This document shows positions 15,987 to 25,075 of a DNA stretch of 61,606 nucleotides, piece by piece. Numbering within the stretch: position 1 is the stretch's first letter; every line of letters starts with the position of its first letter. The DNA is taken from contig JAAWSG010000006.1 in the NCBI GenBank assembly GCA_022801435.1, positions 1 through 61,606 on the forward strand, given 5' to 3'. This stretch comes from Lawsonibacter sp. (GTDB lineage: Bacteria > Bacillota > Clostridia > Oscillospirales > Oscillospiraceae). The translations under genes and the position numbers were made by a program. Under the pieces are notes generated by a model, which was not told the DNA's origin, searched no databases, and was given only the letters and a program-made list of their open reading frames with translations.

Positions 15987-18008
15987 ATGGACCCTTACAT
16001 CGGTAAATTACTCGACAATCGATATGAGATACTGGAGGTTGTGGGCACCGGCGGCATGGCCCGGGTGTACAAGGCCCGATGCCACCGGCTCAACCGGCTG
16101 GTCGCCATCAAGATCCTGCGGGAGGACCTGTCCCAGGACGCGGAGTTCCGGAGACGGTTCCACGACGAGTCCCAGGCCGTCGCCATGCTCTCCCACCCCA
16201 ACATCGTGGCGGTGTATGACGTGAGCCGCTCCTCTGAACTGGAGTACATCGTGATGGAGCTCATTGACGGCATCACCCTGAAGCAGTATATGCAGAAAAA
16301 GGGGGACAAACTCAACTGGCGGGAGGCGCTGCACTTCATCACCCAGATCGTGAAGGCCCTGGGTCACGCCCACAGCCGGGGGATCATCCACCGGGACATC
16401 AAGCCCCACAACGTCATGGTCCTCCGGGACGGCAGCGTGAAGGTGGCCGACTTCGGCATCGCCCGGGTGGCCTCCGGAGGGCACAGCACCCTGACGCAGG
16501 AGGCCTTGGGTTCGGTTCACTACATCTCTCCAGAGCAGGCCCGAGGCAGCCGCATCGACGCCCGCTCCGACCTGTACTCCACCGGGGTGGTGCTCTACGA
16601 GATGATCACCGGCCGCCTGCCCTTCGAGGGGGACACCCCCGTCTCGGTGGCCATTCAGCACATCAACTCCATTCCGCTCTCCCCCCGGGAGCTGGACCCC
16701 GCCATTCCGGAGGCCCTGGAGGCCATCACCATGAAGGCCATGGCCCCCAATCCGGACAACCGCTACCTGTCCGCCGACGAGATGCTGGCGGATTTGGAGG
16801 AGTTCCGGAAAAATCCCAGCATCAACTTCGACTACAGCGCCGCGGAGTTCGCCCCGGAGGAGGAGCCCGAGCTGGAACAGACCCAGATCCGCCGCCCCAT
16901 CCGGGAGTACAGCGGCGGGAGCCGGGAGCGGGTCCCCAGCCGGCCCAAAAAGCGGGTCTATGAGGAGGACTACGATGAGGACGGCTATGATGAGGACGAC
17001 CCCCCGGTCCGCTCCTCCGTGTGGCCCATCGTGTTGGCGGCGGCGGCGGTGCTCCTCTTTGTGGGGATGAGCGTCAACTTTTTGTGGAAGAGCGTTTTTG
17101 CGGATATGTTTGAAAAGGCCCCCACCTACACGGTCCCCGACCTGGTGGGCCAGGACTATGAGGCGGTGTCCCAGAATACCGAGCTGCTGGGCCGGTTCAA
17201 GCTGGTCCTGGGGGAGACAGTAACCGATGATGCCGACCCGGGGACCATCCTGAAGCAGGACCCCGGGGAGGACAAGGAGGTAGGCGAGTCGGTGACCGAA
17301 ATCACCGTCACGGTGAGCGGCGGCCCCCAGATCATTGAGATGATAGACATCTACGACATGGAGTACTCCCGGGCCTACAGCCAACTGCGGGAGATGGGGC
17401 TGAAGCCGGCCACCCCCACCTATCAAAATCATGAGACGGTGGAGCAGGGGCGCATCATCTCCTTCACCCCTCTGGCGGGGACCCCCCTGTCCCCGGGGAC
17501 TGAGGTGCAGATGGTGGTCAGCAAGGGGCCCGAGGTGGTGACCTTCTCCATGCCCCTGCTGGAGAACATGACCGAGGAGAACGCGTTAAAAACCCTGGAC
17601 ACCTATAACCTGGTGAAGGGGAGGGTGGACCCCATCTCCAGCGACACGGTGGATGTGGGCAAGGTGGTGACCCAGTACCCCGCCTACAACACCCAGGTGT
17701 CTGAGGGGACCCAGGTCAACCTCCAGATCAGCACCGGGCCCGAGCCGGGGAGCCAGGAGCCCGAGCCCCCCGTCCCCGCCGTGGTGACCCGGACGGTGTC
17801 GGTGGCCCTGCCTCCTGACGCGGACGGGCTGGTGAACTTCAAGGTGCTGGACAACGGACAGGAGATTTTTAACCAGTCCATTGACGCCGCCATGCAGACC
17901 CACGTGCCGGTGGAGGTCACCGGCACAGGGACAAAGGTGCTGGCCATCTTTGTCAACGGCGTGGCCTGCGGGACCCAGGCCTTTGACCTGGACCAGCCGG
18001 AGGAGTAA
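15987..18008 (+). CDS. prkC: Ser/Thr protein kinase PrkC with PASTA repeats
   Basis: Membrane kinase that senses muropeptides or lipid II and controls wall growth and spore germination. 673 residues: Hanks kinase domain (about 10-270) with the glycine loop GTGGMARVYKA, VAIK lysine, HRDIKPHN (H135-R136-D137) and DFG; an acidic juxtamembrane segment; one membrane helix (about 346-366); and three PASTA repeats (about 383-590). A further C-terminal domain (about 605-673) looks like a beta-sandwich and is less usual. Start ATG has a weak purine-rich site. rsgA begins at the next base after its stop. Confidence 0.95.
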   Translation: MDPYIGKLLDNRYEILEVVGTGGMARVYKARCHRLNRLVAIKILREDLSQDAEFRRRFHDESQAVAMLSHPNIVAVYDVSRSSELEYIVMELIDGITLKQYMQKKGDKLNWREALHFITQIVKALGHAHSRGIIHRDIKPHNVMVLRDGSVKVADFGIARVASGGHSTLTQEALGSVHYISPEQARGSRIDARSDLYSTGVVLYEMITGRLPFEGDTPVSVAIQHINSIPLSPRELDPAIPEALEAITMKAMAPNPDNRYLSADEMLADLEEFRKNPSINFDYSAAEFAPEEEPELEQTQIRRPIREYSGGSRERVPSRPKKRVYEEDYDEDGYDEDDPPVRSSVWPIVLAAAAVLLFVGMSVNFLWKSVFADMFEKAPTYTVPDLVGQDYEAVSQNTELLGRFKLVLGETVTDDADPGTILKQDPGEDKEVGESVTEITVTVSGGPQIIEMIDIYDMEYSRAYSQLREMGLKPATPTYQNHETVEQGRIISFTPLAGTPLSPGTEVQMVVSKGPEVVTFSMPLLENMTEENALKTLDTYNLVKGRVDPISSDTVDVGKVVTQYPAYNTQVSEGTQVNLQISTGPEPGSQEPEPPVPAVVTRTVSVALPPDADGLVNFKVLDNGQEIFNQSIDAAMQTHVPVEVTGTGTKVLAIFVNGVACGTQAFDLDQPEE

Positions 18009-18911
18009 ATGGAGGGTATCATCCAAAAAGCCCTGAGCGGATTTTATTATGTGGACAGCGGGGAGGAGGGGATCATCGCCTGCCGGGCCAGGGGCAAGCA
18101 CCGCCACTCCGGCCTCACCCCTCTGGTGGGGGACCGGGTGACCTTTACCCCTCTGGGGGAGGGCAGCGGCGTCCTGGACCAAATCCTCCCCCGCCGGAAC
18201 CAGTTCTTCCGGCCGGCGGTGGCCAATATTGACCTGCTGGTGGTGGTGGCCTCCCAGGCGGTCCCCCAAACCGATCCCTTCCTCATCGACCGGGTGGTCT
18301 CCATCGCCGAGGGGAAGGGCTGCGGCAGCCTCATCTGCATCAACAAGTGGGACCTGGAGCCGGGTGAGGCTTTGGAAGACATCTACCGCCGGGCCGGTCT
18401 GCCCACCCTCCGCCTCAGCGCCCAGACGGGGGAGGGGCTGGAGGCGCTGCGGCGGGAGATTTCCGGCAAGGTCTGCGCCTTTACAGGGAACTCCGGCGTG
18501 GGGAAGTCCAGCCTCCTCAACGCCCTGGAGCCGGGGATGGACATCGCCACCGGCCAGGTGAGCGAGAAGCTGGGCCGGGGGCGGCACACCACCCGGCATG
18601 TGGAGCTGTTCAGGCTGTCCTGTGGGGCGCTGGCAGCGGACACGCCGGGGTTTTCCTCCTTTGACCTGGAGGGGGAGGAGGTGGCCCGGAAGGAGCGCCT
18701 GGCATACGCCTTCCGGGAGTTTGCCCCCTATCTGGGAAAATGCCGCTTTCCCGACTGCGCCCATGTAAAGGAGAAGGGCTGCGCTGTGCTGGAGGCGGTG
18801 GAGGCGGGCATCATCCCCAAGAGCCGCCACCGGAGCTATGTCCGTCTCTACGAACAGGCCAAGGCGGTCCCCGACTGGGAGAGGAGGCAGAGCGAACATG
18901 GAGGTCCTTGA
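18009..18911 (+). CDS. rsgA: ribosome small subunit-dependent GTPase RsgA
   Basis: Circularly permuted GTPase that checks 30S maturation. 300 residues: N-terminal OB fold; NKWD (G4, about 117-120) precedes the P-loop GNSGVGKSS (about 160-168) and DTPGF (G3), the permuted order diagnostic of the family. A zinc site CRFPDC-H-x-C lies near residues 244-257. It ends inside the next gene: the downstream ATG at 18898 overlaps its last 14 bases. Confidence 0.94.
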   Translation: MEGIIQKALSGFYYVDSGEEGIIACRARGKHRHSGLTPLVGDRVTFTPLGEGSGVLDQILPRRNQFFRPAVANIDLLVVVASQAVPQTDPFLIDRVVSIAEGKGCGSLICINKWDLEPGEALEDIYRRAGLPTLRLSAQTGEGLEALRREISGKVCAFTGNSGVGKSSLLNALEPGMDIATGQVSEKLGRGRHTTRHVELFRLSCGALAADTPGFSSFDLEGEEVARKERLAYAFREFAPYLGKCRFPDCAHVKEKGCAVLEAVEAGIIPKSRHRSYVRLYEQAKAVPDWERRQSEHGGP

Positions 18912-20016
18912 GGGTATGTTCGGGCTCGTGCTCCTGCTGTTTTTTCTGCTGCTGGTCCCCGCCCTGTCCGTCTGGAACCTCGCGGCCCTGGTCCGGTGTC
19001 TGTCCGGGCGGAAGGAGTGGCGGTGGGACCGGGTGCTTGAACTGGGGGCGCTGCTGGTGGGCTATGGCTATTTCCGTCTCTACCTGGAGCTGGCCGAGGT
19101 CCGGCGGGCGGACTGGTGGGAGGAGCTGGTCAACTACCAGCAGCACAGCATCCTGGCCCTGGACGCCATCCCCAGCGTGGCGGCTCTGGCAGGTCTGGCG
19201 TTTGCGGGATATCTGGTCCTGCGCTTCGTCCCCCCGGAGCGCCAGCCGCCCCTGGTCTGCGTGCTGGCCCTGGCGGCGGCGTACTGCGGCGTCGGGCTGT
19301 GCGTCCTCTGGTGCGTCCAGACCGCCTGGGACCCCTTTTTGATGCTCTATCCCGCCAACTGCGCCCTGGTTCTGCTCAAAGCGGTGTACCGGACGGTGCG
19401 GCGGAAGAGCGCCCTGTGGACCAGCGGGGAACAGCCGGTGCGATGTGAGCCGCTGGCCGCTCTGCTGGCCCGGGGGATGCGTCTGCCCTGGGTGGCCCTG
19501 CTGGCGGTCCTGCCCATGCTGGGGGTGCTGGCGGGGGTGCTGACCCTCTTCGGGCAGACCCCGGACGCCCTCATCCGGGCCTGGACCGAGACGGCGGACT
19601 GGACCTTTTCCCAAAAAACACCGCCCCCCAATGTGTTTATGGACACCCATTACCTGTGCACCGCGGCGGCCAGGGGACACCCCAAGCTGGTAAAACCCCT
19701 GCGGGTGGGGAGGCGGCACGGCCACACGGTCCTGGTCAACCGCCAGCTGTGCATCGCCAACGCCTTCGAGCAGCTGCTGGAGGAGCGCTGTCCCCGCCTC
19801 CACCGGGGGATACGGGAGTTTTATGACCGGACGGGACTCCCCATCGCCCGGTACATCCGCTCCCCCTACGCGTCCGACGTGACCTATATCTTGATGAAAC
19901 CCCTGGAGTGGCTGTTCCTGCTGGTCCTCTACGCCGCCGACCCCCGGCCGGAGGACCGCATCGCGGTGCAGTACCCCCATACGGCTCCGCCCGGGGCAGA
20001 GGGGAGGCGTGTATGA
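18898..20016 (+). CDS. DUF6688 family membrane protein
   Basis: 372 residues. N-terminal hydrophobic helix (about 8-28), several further membrane helices (about 45-65, 85-105, 112-130, 200-222), then a soluble stretch with NVFMDTHYLCTAAA, KLVKPLRVGRRHGH and LVNRQLCIANAFEQ, segments characteristic of this domain of unknown function. ATG 18898 has a perfect site (gaggaggc); the open frame upstream lies inside rsgA and is not used. Its TGA overlaps the rex ATG. Function unknown; coupling to rsgA and rex is by position only. Confidence 0.8.
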   Translation: MEVLEGMFGLVLLLFFLLLVPALSVWNLAALVRCLSGRKEWRWDRVLELGALLVGYGYFRLYLELAEVRRADWWEELVNYQQHSILALDAIPSVAALAGLAFAGYLVLRFVPPERQPPLVCVLALAAAYCGVGLCVLWCVQTAWDPFLMLYPANCALVLLKAVYRTVRRKSALWTSGEQPVRCEPLAALLARGMRLPWVALLAVLPMLGVLAGVLTLFGQTPDALIRAWTETADWTFSQKTPPPNVFMDTHYLCTAAARGHPKLVKPLRVGRRHGHTVLVNRQLCIANAFEQLLEERCPRLHRGIREFYDRTGLPIARYIRSPYASDVTYILMKPLEWLFLLVLYAADPRPEDRIAVQYPHTAPPGAEGRRV

Positions 20017-20669
20017 AAAAAAACACAAAGGTCTCCACTGCGGTTATCCGGCGGCTCCCCCGGTACTACCGGCAGCTGTGCGAGCTCCAGGAGGCCGGGG
20101 TGGAGCGCATCTCCTCCAGTGGTCTGGGCCGGTCCATCGGGCTGACCGCCTCCCAGATCCGGCAGGACCTGTTTTGCTTCGGCGGGTTCGGACAGCAGGG
20201 CTACGGCTATAAAGTGGACAGCCTGAAGGAGGAGATCGGGGAGATTTTGGGCATCAGCCGGGGCCACACCCTGGTGGTGCTGGGGACGGGCAATCTGGGC
20301 CGGGCCATCATCCAGAATTTCCGCTTCTCCAGCAACGGGTTCCATCTGCTGGCCGCCTTCGACATCAACCCGGCGGCGGTGGGCGGAGAGATCGCCGGCG
20401 TGCCCGTCTACCACCCGGACGGGCTGGAGGATTTTATTTTCGCCCACCCGGTGGACGTGGGGGTGCTCACCGTGCCCATATCCGCCGCCCAGCAGATGGG
20501 GGACCGTCTGGCCGGGGCGGGGGTGAAGGGGATCTGGAATTTCACCAATTATGAGATCTCCTGTTCCAGCCCCGAGGTGGTGGTGGAGTCGGTTCACTTC
20601 TCGGACAGTCTGCTCACCCTCAGCTATCTGATCTCACAGCGGGAGGAGCCCAGGGAGGAAGAGGAATGA
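20013..20669 (+). CDS. rex: redox-sensing transcriptional repressor Rex
   Basis: Winged-helix repressor that leaves DNA when NADH rises and controls fermentation and respiration genes. 218 residues: wing domain (about 1-75, with RRLPRYYRQL and TASQIRQDLFCFGGFG) and a Rossmann fold with GTGNLGRA (about 91-98). A C-terminal helix for domain-swapped dimers and a Glu-rich tail follow. ATG 20013 overlaps the upstream stop by four bases. The Rnf operon, a plausible NADH-linked target, starts 1.6 kb downstream, though I found no TTGTTAANNNNTTAACAA-like operator at its promoter. Confidence 0.94.
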   Translation: MKKNTKVSTAVIRRLPRYYRQLCELQEAGVERISSSGLGRSIGLTASQIRQDLFCFGGFGQQGYGYKVDSLKEEIGEILGISRGHTLVVLGTGNLGRAIIQNFRFSSNGFHLLAAFDINPAAVGGEIAGVPVYHPDGLEDFIFAHPVDVGVLTVPISAAQQMGDRLAGAGVKGIWNFTNYEISCSSPEVVVESVHFSDSLLTLSYLISQREEPREEEE

Positions 20670-21736
20670 AAAAATATCTGGCGGCAGCCTTTTTCCTGGC
20701 CGCGCTGGCGGTGACGGCCTCCGCCGCGGCCCCCGAGGACAGCCTGATCTCCCTGCGCTATTGGAAGGAGACCCTGTTTCCCCAGGCGGTCCAGGCGGGG
20801 GAGGAGGCGGCAGATCAGCTCCTCCAAAAAACCTATGACGCCGCCCTGGCGGAGCTGAACACCATCCCCGTCCAGCCGGCCCCGGAGGACACGGGCCTGT
20901 TCAGTGAGACCCTCCAGGCCAGGGCCTGCGCCGACGGACAGCGGATCACCCTGTCCCCCGGCGGCAGCTTTTTGATGCTCCTGGGGAGCGCCAGGGTGGA
21001 GCACAGCGGCGGGGTTGTCGATGTGACCGCCGGGGAGGAGGTCCCCTCCGGGGGACTGCTGTCCGCCGGCCACCGGTATCTGACCGAGACCGCCGCGTCG
21101 GTTACAATACTCTCCGGCTACGCCCATCTGGGGGTTCAGGGGCCCTACGCCGTTGCGGACGGGCGGGAGAACCCCACCCCCTTCTGCGATGTGAGCCAGA
21201 CCGACTGGTTCTACCCCCAGGTGGGCTACGCCTATGAGCGGGGGCTGTTCTCCGGCCTGGAGGAGCACCGCTTCGGCCCGGAGGCCCCCATGACCCGGGC
21301 CATGCTGATGACGGTGCTCTACCGGATAGCGGGGAGCCCGGAGCAGGAGCTGAACAGCACCCAGATCACCCTGTCCGATGTGCCCGCGGAGGAATGGTTC
21401 GCCCCCTACGTCCGGTGGGCGGTGGAACAAAAAATCGCCTCGGGCACAGGGGAGAACGCTTTCAGCCCCAACCGCTCCATCACCCGGGAGCAGCTGGTGG
21501 TGCTGCTCTACAGCTTTTCCCAAAACTACCTCAAGCGGCCCATGGAGGAGGGGGCGGACCTGAGCGGCTACCAGGACCTGTCCCAGCTCAGCCCCTGGGC
21601 GGCCCAGGCCATGGCGTGGGCGGTGGGGCAGGGGATTGTCACCAGCTCCTCGGACACCCAGCTGACCCTGAGTCCCCAGCGCAGCGCCAGCCGTGCGGAG
21701 GTATCCGCCATGCTCCGGGCGTTTTTGGAACGATAA
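20666..21736 (+). CDS. secreted S-layer homology (SLH) domain protein
   Basis: 356 residues. Signal peptide MKKYLAAAFFLAALAVTASAAA with an Ala-x-Ala cleavage site near 20-22. A linker and small beta-rich domain (about 75-165, with LSPGGSFLMLLGSARV) precede three SLH repeats (about 170-215, 230-285, 292-352), each with an FxDV/LSDV-like opening and TRAMLMTVL, TREQLVVLL or SRAEVSAML helices. SLH domains bind pyruvylated secondary wall polymers. It overlaps rex by four bases, an unusual partner for a regulator. Confidence 0.88.
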   Translation: MKKYLAAAFFLAALAVTASAAAPEDSLISLRYWKETLFPQAVQAGEEAADQLLQKTYDAALAELNTIPVQPAPEDTGLFSETLQARACADGQRITLSPGGSFLMLLGSARVEHSGGVVDVTAGEEVPSGGLLSAGHRYLTETAASVTILSGYAHLGVQGPYAVADGRENPTPFCDVSQTDWFYPQVGYAYERGLFSGLEEHRFGPEAPMTRAMLMTVLYRIAGSPEQELNSTQITLSDVPAEEWFAPYVRWAVEQKIASGTGENAFSPNRSITREQLVVLLYSFSQNYLKRPMEEGADLSGYQDLSQLSPWAAQAMAWAVGQGIVTSSSDTQLTLSPQRSASRAEVSAMLRAFLER

Positions 21737-21841
21737 AAAATCCCGGCAAAGGAGCACCGATTTTCCTCCTGGACCATATGATGGGTTTGAGAGCGGCAAT
21801 TCAGCCCTCTTAAAACTTTCATATATCAGGAGGTACTCATC

Positions 21842-21997
21842 ATGGGGTGCTGCAATAACAGCTGGGGCGGCGGGGGCTGCCTGTGGATCATCATCCTCAT
21901 CATCATCCTGTTCTGCTGCGGCGGCTGCGGCGGCAACAGCGGGTGCGGGTGTGGGTGCAACTGCAACAATGGCTGCAACAACGGCTGCGGCTGCTGA
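21842..21997 (+). CDS. cysteine- and glycine-rich microprotein, 51 aa
   Basis: ATG 21842 follows a perfect aggagg (eight bases). The product starts MGCCNNSWGGGGC, has a ten-residue hydrophobic core WIIILIIILF, then FCCGGCGGNSGCGCGCNC and NNGCNNGCGC. Thirteen of 51 residues are Cys. Its hydrophobic core is short for a full membrane span. A strong terminator follows. Its plan resembles small sporulation or coat-associated hydrophobic proteins and metal-binding peptides, but I do not recognise the family. A weak promoter TTGAGA-N17-TTAAAA lies at 21787-21815. Confidence 0.7.
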   Translation: MGCCNNSWGGGGCLWIIILIIILFCCGGCGGNSGCGCGCNCNNGCNNGCGC

Positions 21998-22006
21998 ACA
22001 CAGCTG

Positions 22007-22045
22007 GGGGCGCGGAGGATTTCCTCCGCGTCCCCAAATTTTTTT
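22007..22045 (+). terminator. terminator after the Cys-rich microprotein
   Basis: gggg-cgcggagg (22007-22018) pairs with cctccgcg-cccc (22023-22035, one bulge), then aaattttttt. Strong Rho-independent terminator separating this gene from the Rnf operon. Confidence 0.9.
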
Positions 22046-22078
22046 GTCGGTTTTTTAGGACATGCAGTTCAATTTTTC

Positions 22079-22107
22079 TTGCAATTCTCCGGGGATAGGT
22101 GTATGAT
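22079..22107 (+). promoter_or_regulatory. promoter of the rnf operon
   Basis: TTGCAA (22079-22084), 17 bp, TATGAT (22102-22107). Leaves a leader of about 165 nt before rnfC with a possible stem ggcgga/tccgcc near 22160-22190. No Rex-type palindrome or known riboswitch recognised in it. Confidence 0.8.
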
Positions 22108-22279
22108 ACGGTTGTATAAGAGAGACGGCGGCGCCCCGGCAGAGAGGAGCGGGACAGCCGGCGGATTTTGTTGTGTGTCCGGTCCGCCAGAGACACGCCG
22201 CGCAACCCGCCTGGAGAGGGGCATACGGGCTGGCGGGCGCATGTCATCTCAATGCAGAAACAGGGAGGTCGAAAACTGA

Positions 22280-23587
22280 ATGAGCAAATTCCTCAAAAGA
22301 GCCGCGCAGGGCGCACAGGTCCCCCATGAGAAGCGCACGTCCAACATGGAGACCGTAAAAATGCCCCTGCCCTCTAAAATCGTGCTGTCCATGAGCCAGC
22401 ACATCGGCGCCCCGGCCGCTCCGGCGGTGGCCAAGGGGGACCAGGTCTATGTGGGTACCGTGGTGGGCAAGTCGGGGGGCTTCGTCTCCTCGGACATCCA
22501 CTCGGGCGTATCGGGCAGGGTGGACGGCATTATCACCATCACCGCCCCGAACGGCGCGCCCCAGACCGCCGTGGTCATCATCCCGGACGGGGAACAGAAG
22601 GTGGACCCGGCCATCGCTCCCCCCACAGTCACCGATTTGAAGTCTTTCCAGGACGCGGTGCGGGCCAGCGGGCTGGTGGGTCTGGGGGGCGCAGGCTTCC
22701 CGGCGGCGGTGAAGCTGGCCCCCAAGAACATGGACGAGATCGACACTCTGATTATCAACGGCGCCGAGTGCGAGCCCTATATCACCTCGGACAACCGCTG
22801 CTTCCTGGAGGACACCCAGTTCATTCTGGACGGCATCCAGGCGGTGATGAAGTATTTGGAGATCCCCAAATGTATCATCGGCATCGAGGCCAACAAGCCA
22901 GAGGCCATCGCCAAGATGAAGTCCGCGGCCGCCCCCGGCATTGAGGTCAAGGAACTGCCCTGCCGCTACCCTCAGGGGGCAGAAAAGGTCCTGATTGAGA
23001 ACTGCACCGGGCGGGAGGTCCCCTTCCCCGGCCTGCCCTCCGACGTGGGGGTCATCGTGATGAACGTCACCTCGGTGGCCTTTGTGGGCAAGTACCTGGC
23101 CACCGGGATGCCCCTGACCACCAAGCGGCTCACCGTGGACGGGGACATCATCAAGGAGCCCAAAAACGTGGAGGTCATCATCGGGACCCCGGTCCAGGAG
23201 CTGATGGACTTCTGCGGCGGCTTTACGGAGGAGCCGGGCAAGGTGCTCTACGGCGGTCCCATGATGGGCAACTGCATCGCCAGCCTGGAGCAGCCCATTT
23301 TGAAGAACAACAACGCGGTGCTGGCCTTCTCCAAAAAAATGGCCCAGCTGCCCAAGGCCACCAACTGCATCCACTGCGGCCGGTGTACCAACGCCTGCCC
23401 CCTGGGCCTGTCCGCCAAGGAGATTGTCCAGGCCTATAACGCTGGCAACGTGGAACTGCTCATTGAGCTCAACGCCGACCTGTGCATGAGCTGCGGGACC
23501 TGCTCCTTCGTCTGTCCGGCCAAGCGGCCTCTGGCTCCCTCCATTGCCCTGGCCAAGATTATGATGAAGAATGGAGGTAAGAAGTAA
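22280..23587 (+). CDS. rnfC: Rnf complex subunit RnfC
   Basis: Peripheral NADH/FMN-binding subunit of the ion-pumping NADH:ferredoxin oxidoreductase. 435 residues: N-terminal barrel-sandwich domain, a Rossmann-like NADH/FMN region with GLGGAGFPAAVKL and NGAECEPYI (about 134-170), and two [4Fe-4S] motifs CIHCGRCTNACP and CMSCGTCSFVCP (about 357-420). It lacks the long Ala/Lys repeat tail of proteobacterial RnfC, as usual in Clostridia. Ribosome site gggagg. rnfD starts on the last base of its stop (TAATG). Confidence 0.96.
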   Translation: MSKFLKRAAQGAQVPHEKRTSNMETVKMPLPSKIVLSMSQHIGAPAAPAVAKGDQVYVGTVVGKSGGFVSSDIHSGVSGRVDGIITITAPNGAPQTAVVIIPDGEQKVDPAIAPPTVTDLKSFQDAVRASGLVGLGGAGFPAAVKLAPKNMDEIDTLIINGAECEPYITSDNRCFLEDTQFILDGIQAVMKYLEIPKCIIGIEANKPEAIAKMKSAAAPGIEVKELPCRYPQGAEKVLIENCTGREVPFPGLPSDVGVIVMNVTSVAFVGKYLATGMPLTTKRLTVDGDIIKEPKNVEVIIGTPVQELMDFCGGFTEEPGKVLYGGPMMGNCIASLEQPILKNNNAVLAFSKKMAQLPKATNCIHCGRCTNACPLGLSAKEIVQAYNAGNVELLIELNADLCMSCGTCSFVCPAKRPLAPSIALAKIMMKNGGKK

Positions 23588-24528
23588 TGGAAAACAAGCT
23601 GATCGTCACTGCCGCGCCCCATATCACCAGCGCGGACAGTACCCAGAGGATCATGGGCCGGGTGTGCGTCGCGCTGGTCCCCACCCTGATCGCCTCGGTC
23701 TTCATCTTCGGCATCAACTCCCTGATCCTCACCGCCGTCACGGTGGCCGCCTGCGTCTTCTTCGAGTGGGCCTACTGTAAGCTGATGGGCCGGGAGGTCC
23801 CCATCGACGACCTGTCCGCCGTAGTCACCGGGATGCTGCTGGCCTTCAACCTGCCCGCCACCATGCCCTGGTGGATGGCGGTGGTGGGGGCGTTCATCGC
23901 CATTGTCATTATCAAGCAGCTCTTTGGCGGTCTGGGCTACAACTTCGCCAACCCCGCCATTGTGGGCCGTATCGCCCTGGCCATGGGCTTCGCCAGCCGG
24001 ATGACCAACTTCCCCAAGCCGGACAACGGCATTGACGCCCTGGCCGCCGCCACCCCGCTGGCCGTCCCCGGCGAGCTGGGCGCGGGGGAGTACGTCACCC
24101 TGCTGCTGGGGACCCACGGCGGCGTGCTGGGGGAGACCTGCGCCATCACCATCCTGGTGGGCGGCTGCTACCTCATCGCCACCAAGGTCATCAGTCCGGT
24201 CATCCCGGTTACTTATCTGGCCTCTGCGGCCGTTCTGTCGGTGTGCTTCGGCCTGGACCCCATCGTTCAGCTGCTCTCCGGCGGTCTGATGCTGGGCGCT
24301 TTCTTCATGGCCACCGACTACGTCACCTCGCCCACCACCGACAAGGGCAAGCTGGTGTTCGGCATTGGCCTGGGACTTATCACCATGATGATCCGCAAGT
24401 TCGGCACGATGAACGAGGGCGTGTCCTTCGCCATTCTGCTGATGAACCTGATGGTCCCCTATATTGACGCGCTGACCCGGCAGGATAAGCTGGGCATCGC
24501 CAAGAAGAAGGAGGCGGCAGCGAAATGA
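23587..24528 (+). CDS. rnfD: Rnf complex subunit RnfD
   Basis: Integral membrane subunit, 313 residues, about 8-9 helices, NqrB/RnfD family. The segment DALAAATPLAVP (about 145-156) is where RnfD carries covalent FMN on a threonine. It shares single-base overlap with rnfC and a four-base overlap with rnfG, as expected for tightly coupled subunits. Confidence 0.95.
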   Translation: MENKLIVTAAPHITSADSTQRIMGRVCVALVPTLIASVFIFGINSLILTAVTVAACVFFEWAYCKLMGREVPIDDLSAVVTGMLLAFNLPATMPWWMAVVGAFIAIVIIKQLFGGLGYNFANPAIVGRIALAMGFASRMTNFPKPDNGIDALAAATPLAVPGELGAGEYVTLLLGTHGGVLGETCAITILVGGCYLIATKVISPVIPVTYLASAAVLSVCFGLDPIVQLLSGGLMLGAFFMATDYVTSPTTDKGKLVFGIGLGLITMMIRKFGTMNEGVSFAILLMNLMVPYIDALTRQDKLGIAKKKEAAAK

Positions 24529-25058
24529 GCAACTGGAATAAGGTATTCAAGCCCATTGTGGTGCTGTGCGTCATCTGCGTGGTCATCACCGGGGCGCTGG
24601 CCGCCACCAACAGCGTGACCGCCCCTATCATTATGGAGGCCACCCTGGAGGCCCAGCGGCTGGCCCGTATGGAGCTGCTCCCCGAGGCGGAGGACTTCAC
24701 CCGGGTGGACAGCGTGGAGGTGGAGAACGTCTCCGATGTCTACGCCGCCAGCAACGGGGTGGGCTACGTCATCACCAGCACCGCCAAGGGCTACGGCGGA
24801 ACCATGACCGTCATGACCTCCTTCACCCCCGAGGGGCAGATCAAGCAGGTCAAGGTCACTGAGGCCGCGGAGACCCAGGGCATCGGCAGCAACGTCTCGG
24901 ACAGCGCCGCCTACTGGGCCGCCTACGCCGGACTGGACGGGACCCGGAACCTGGTCCTGAACCAGGACGTGGACGCCTACACCGGGGCCACCATCTCCAG
25001 CCGGGCCCTGAACAGCGCGGTAAACGCCGCCATCAACGCGTATAACGCCATTCCTTGA
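24525..25058 (+). CDS. rnfG: Rnf complex subunit RnfG
   Basis: 177 residues with one N-terminal membrane helix (about 9-28) and an extracytoplasmic FMN-binding domain. The flavin threonine lies in AYTGATISSRALN (about 151-163), matching the D/S-GAT-x-S/T motif. Overlaps rnfD by four bases; rnfE starts 17 bases on. Confidence 0.95.
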   Translation: MSNWNKVFKPIVVLCVICVVITGALAATNSVTAPIIMEATLEAQRLARMELLPEAEDFTRVDSVEVENVSDVYAASNGVGYVITSTAKGYGGTMTVMTSFTPEGQIKQVKVTEAAETQGIGSNVSDSAAYWAAYAGLDGTRNLVLNQDVDAYTGATISSRALNSAVNAAINAYNAIP

Positions 25059-25075
25059 AAGGCAGGTGAGTCAAG

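Noticed and set aside
22040-22279. Rex operator or riboswitch in the rnf leader
   Set aside because: No TTGTTAANNNNTTAACAA-like palindrome and no conserved core of FMN, cobalamin or c-di-GMP riboswitches could be found by eye.
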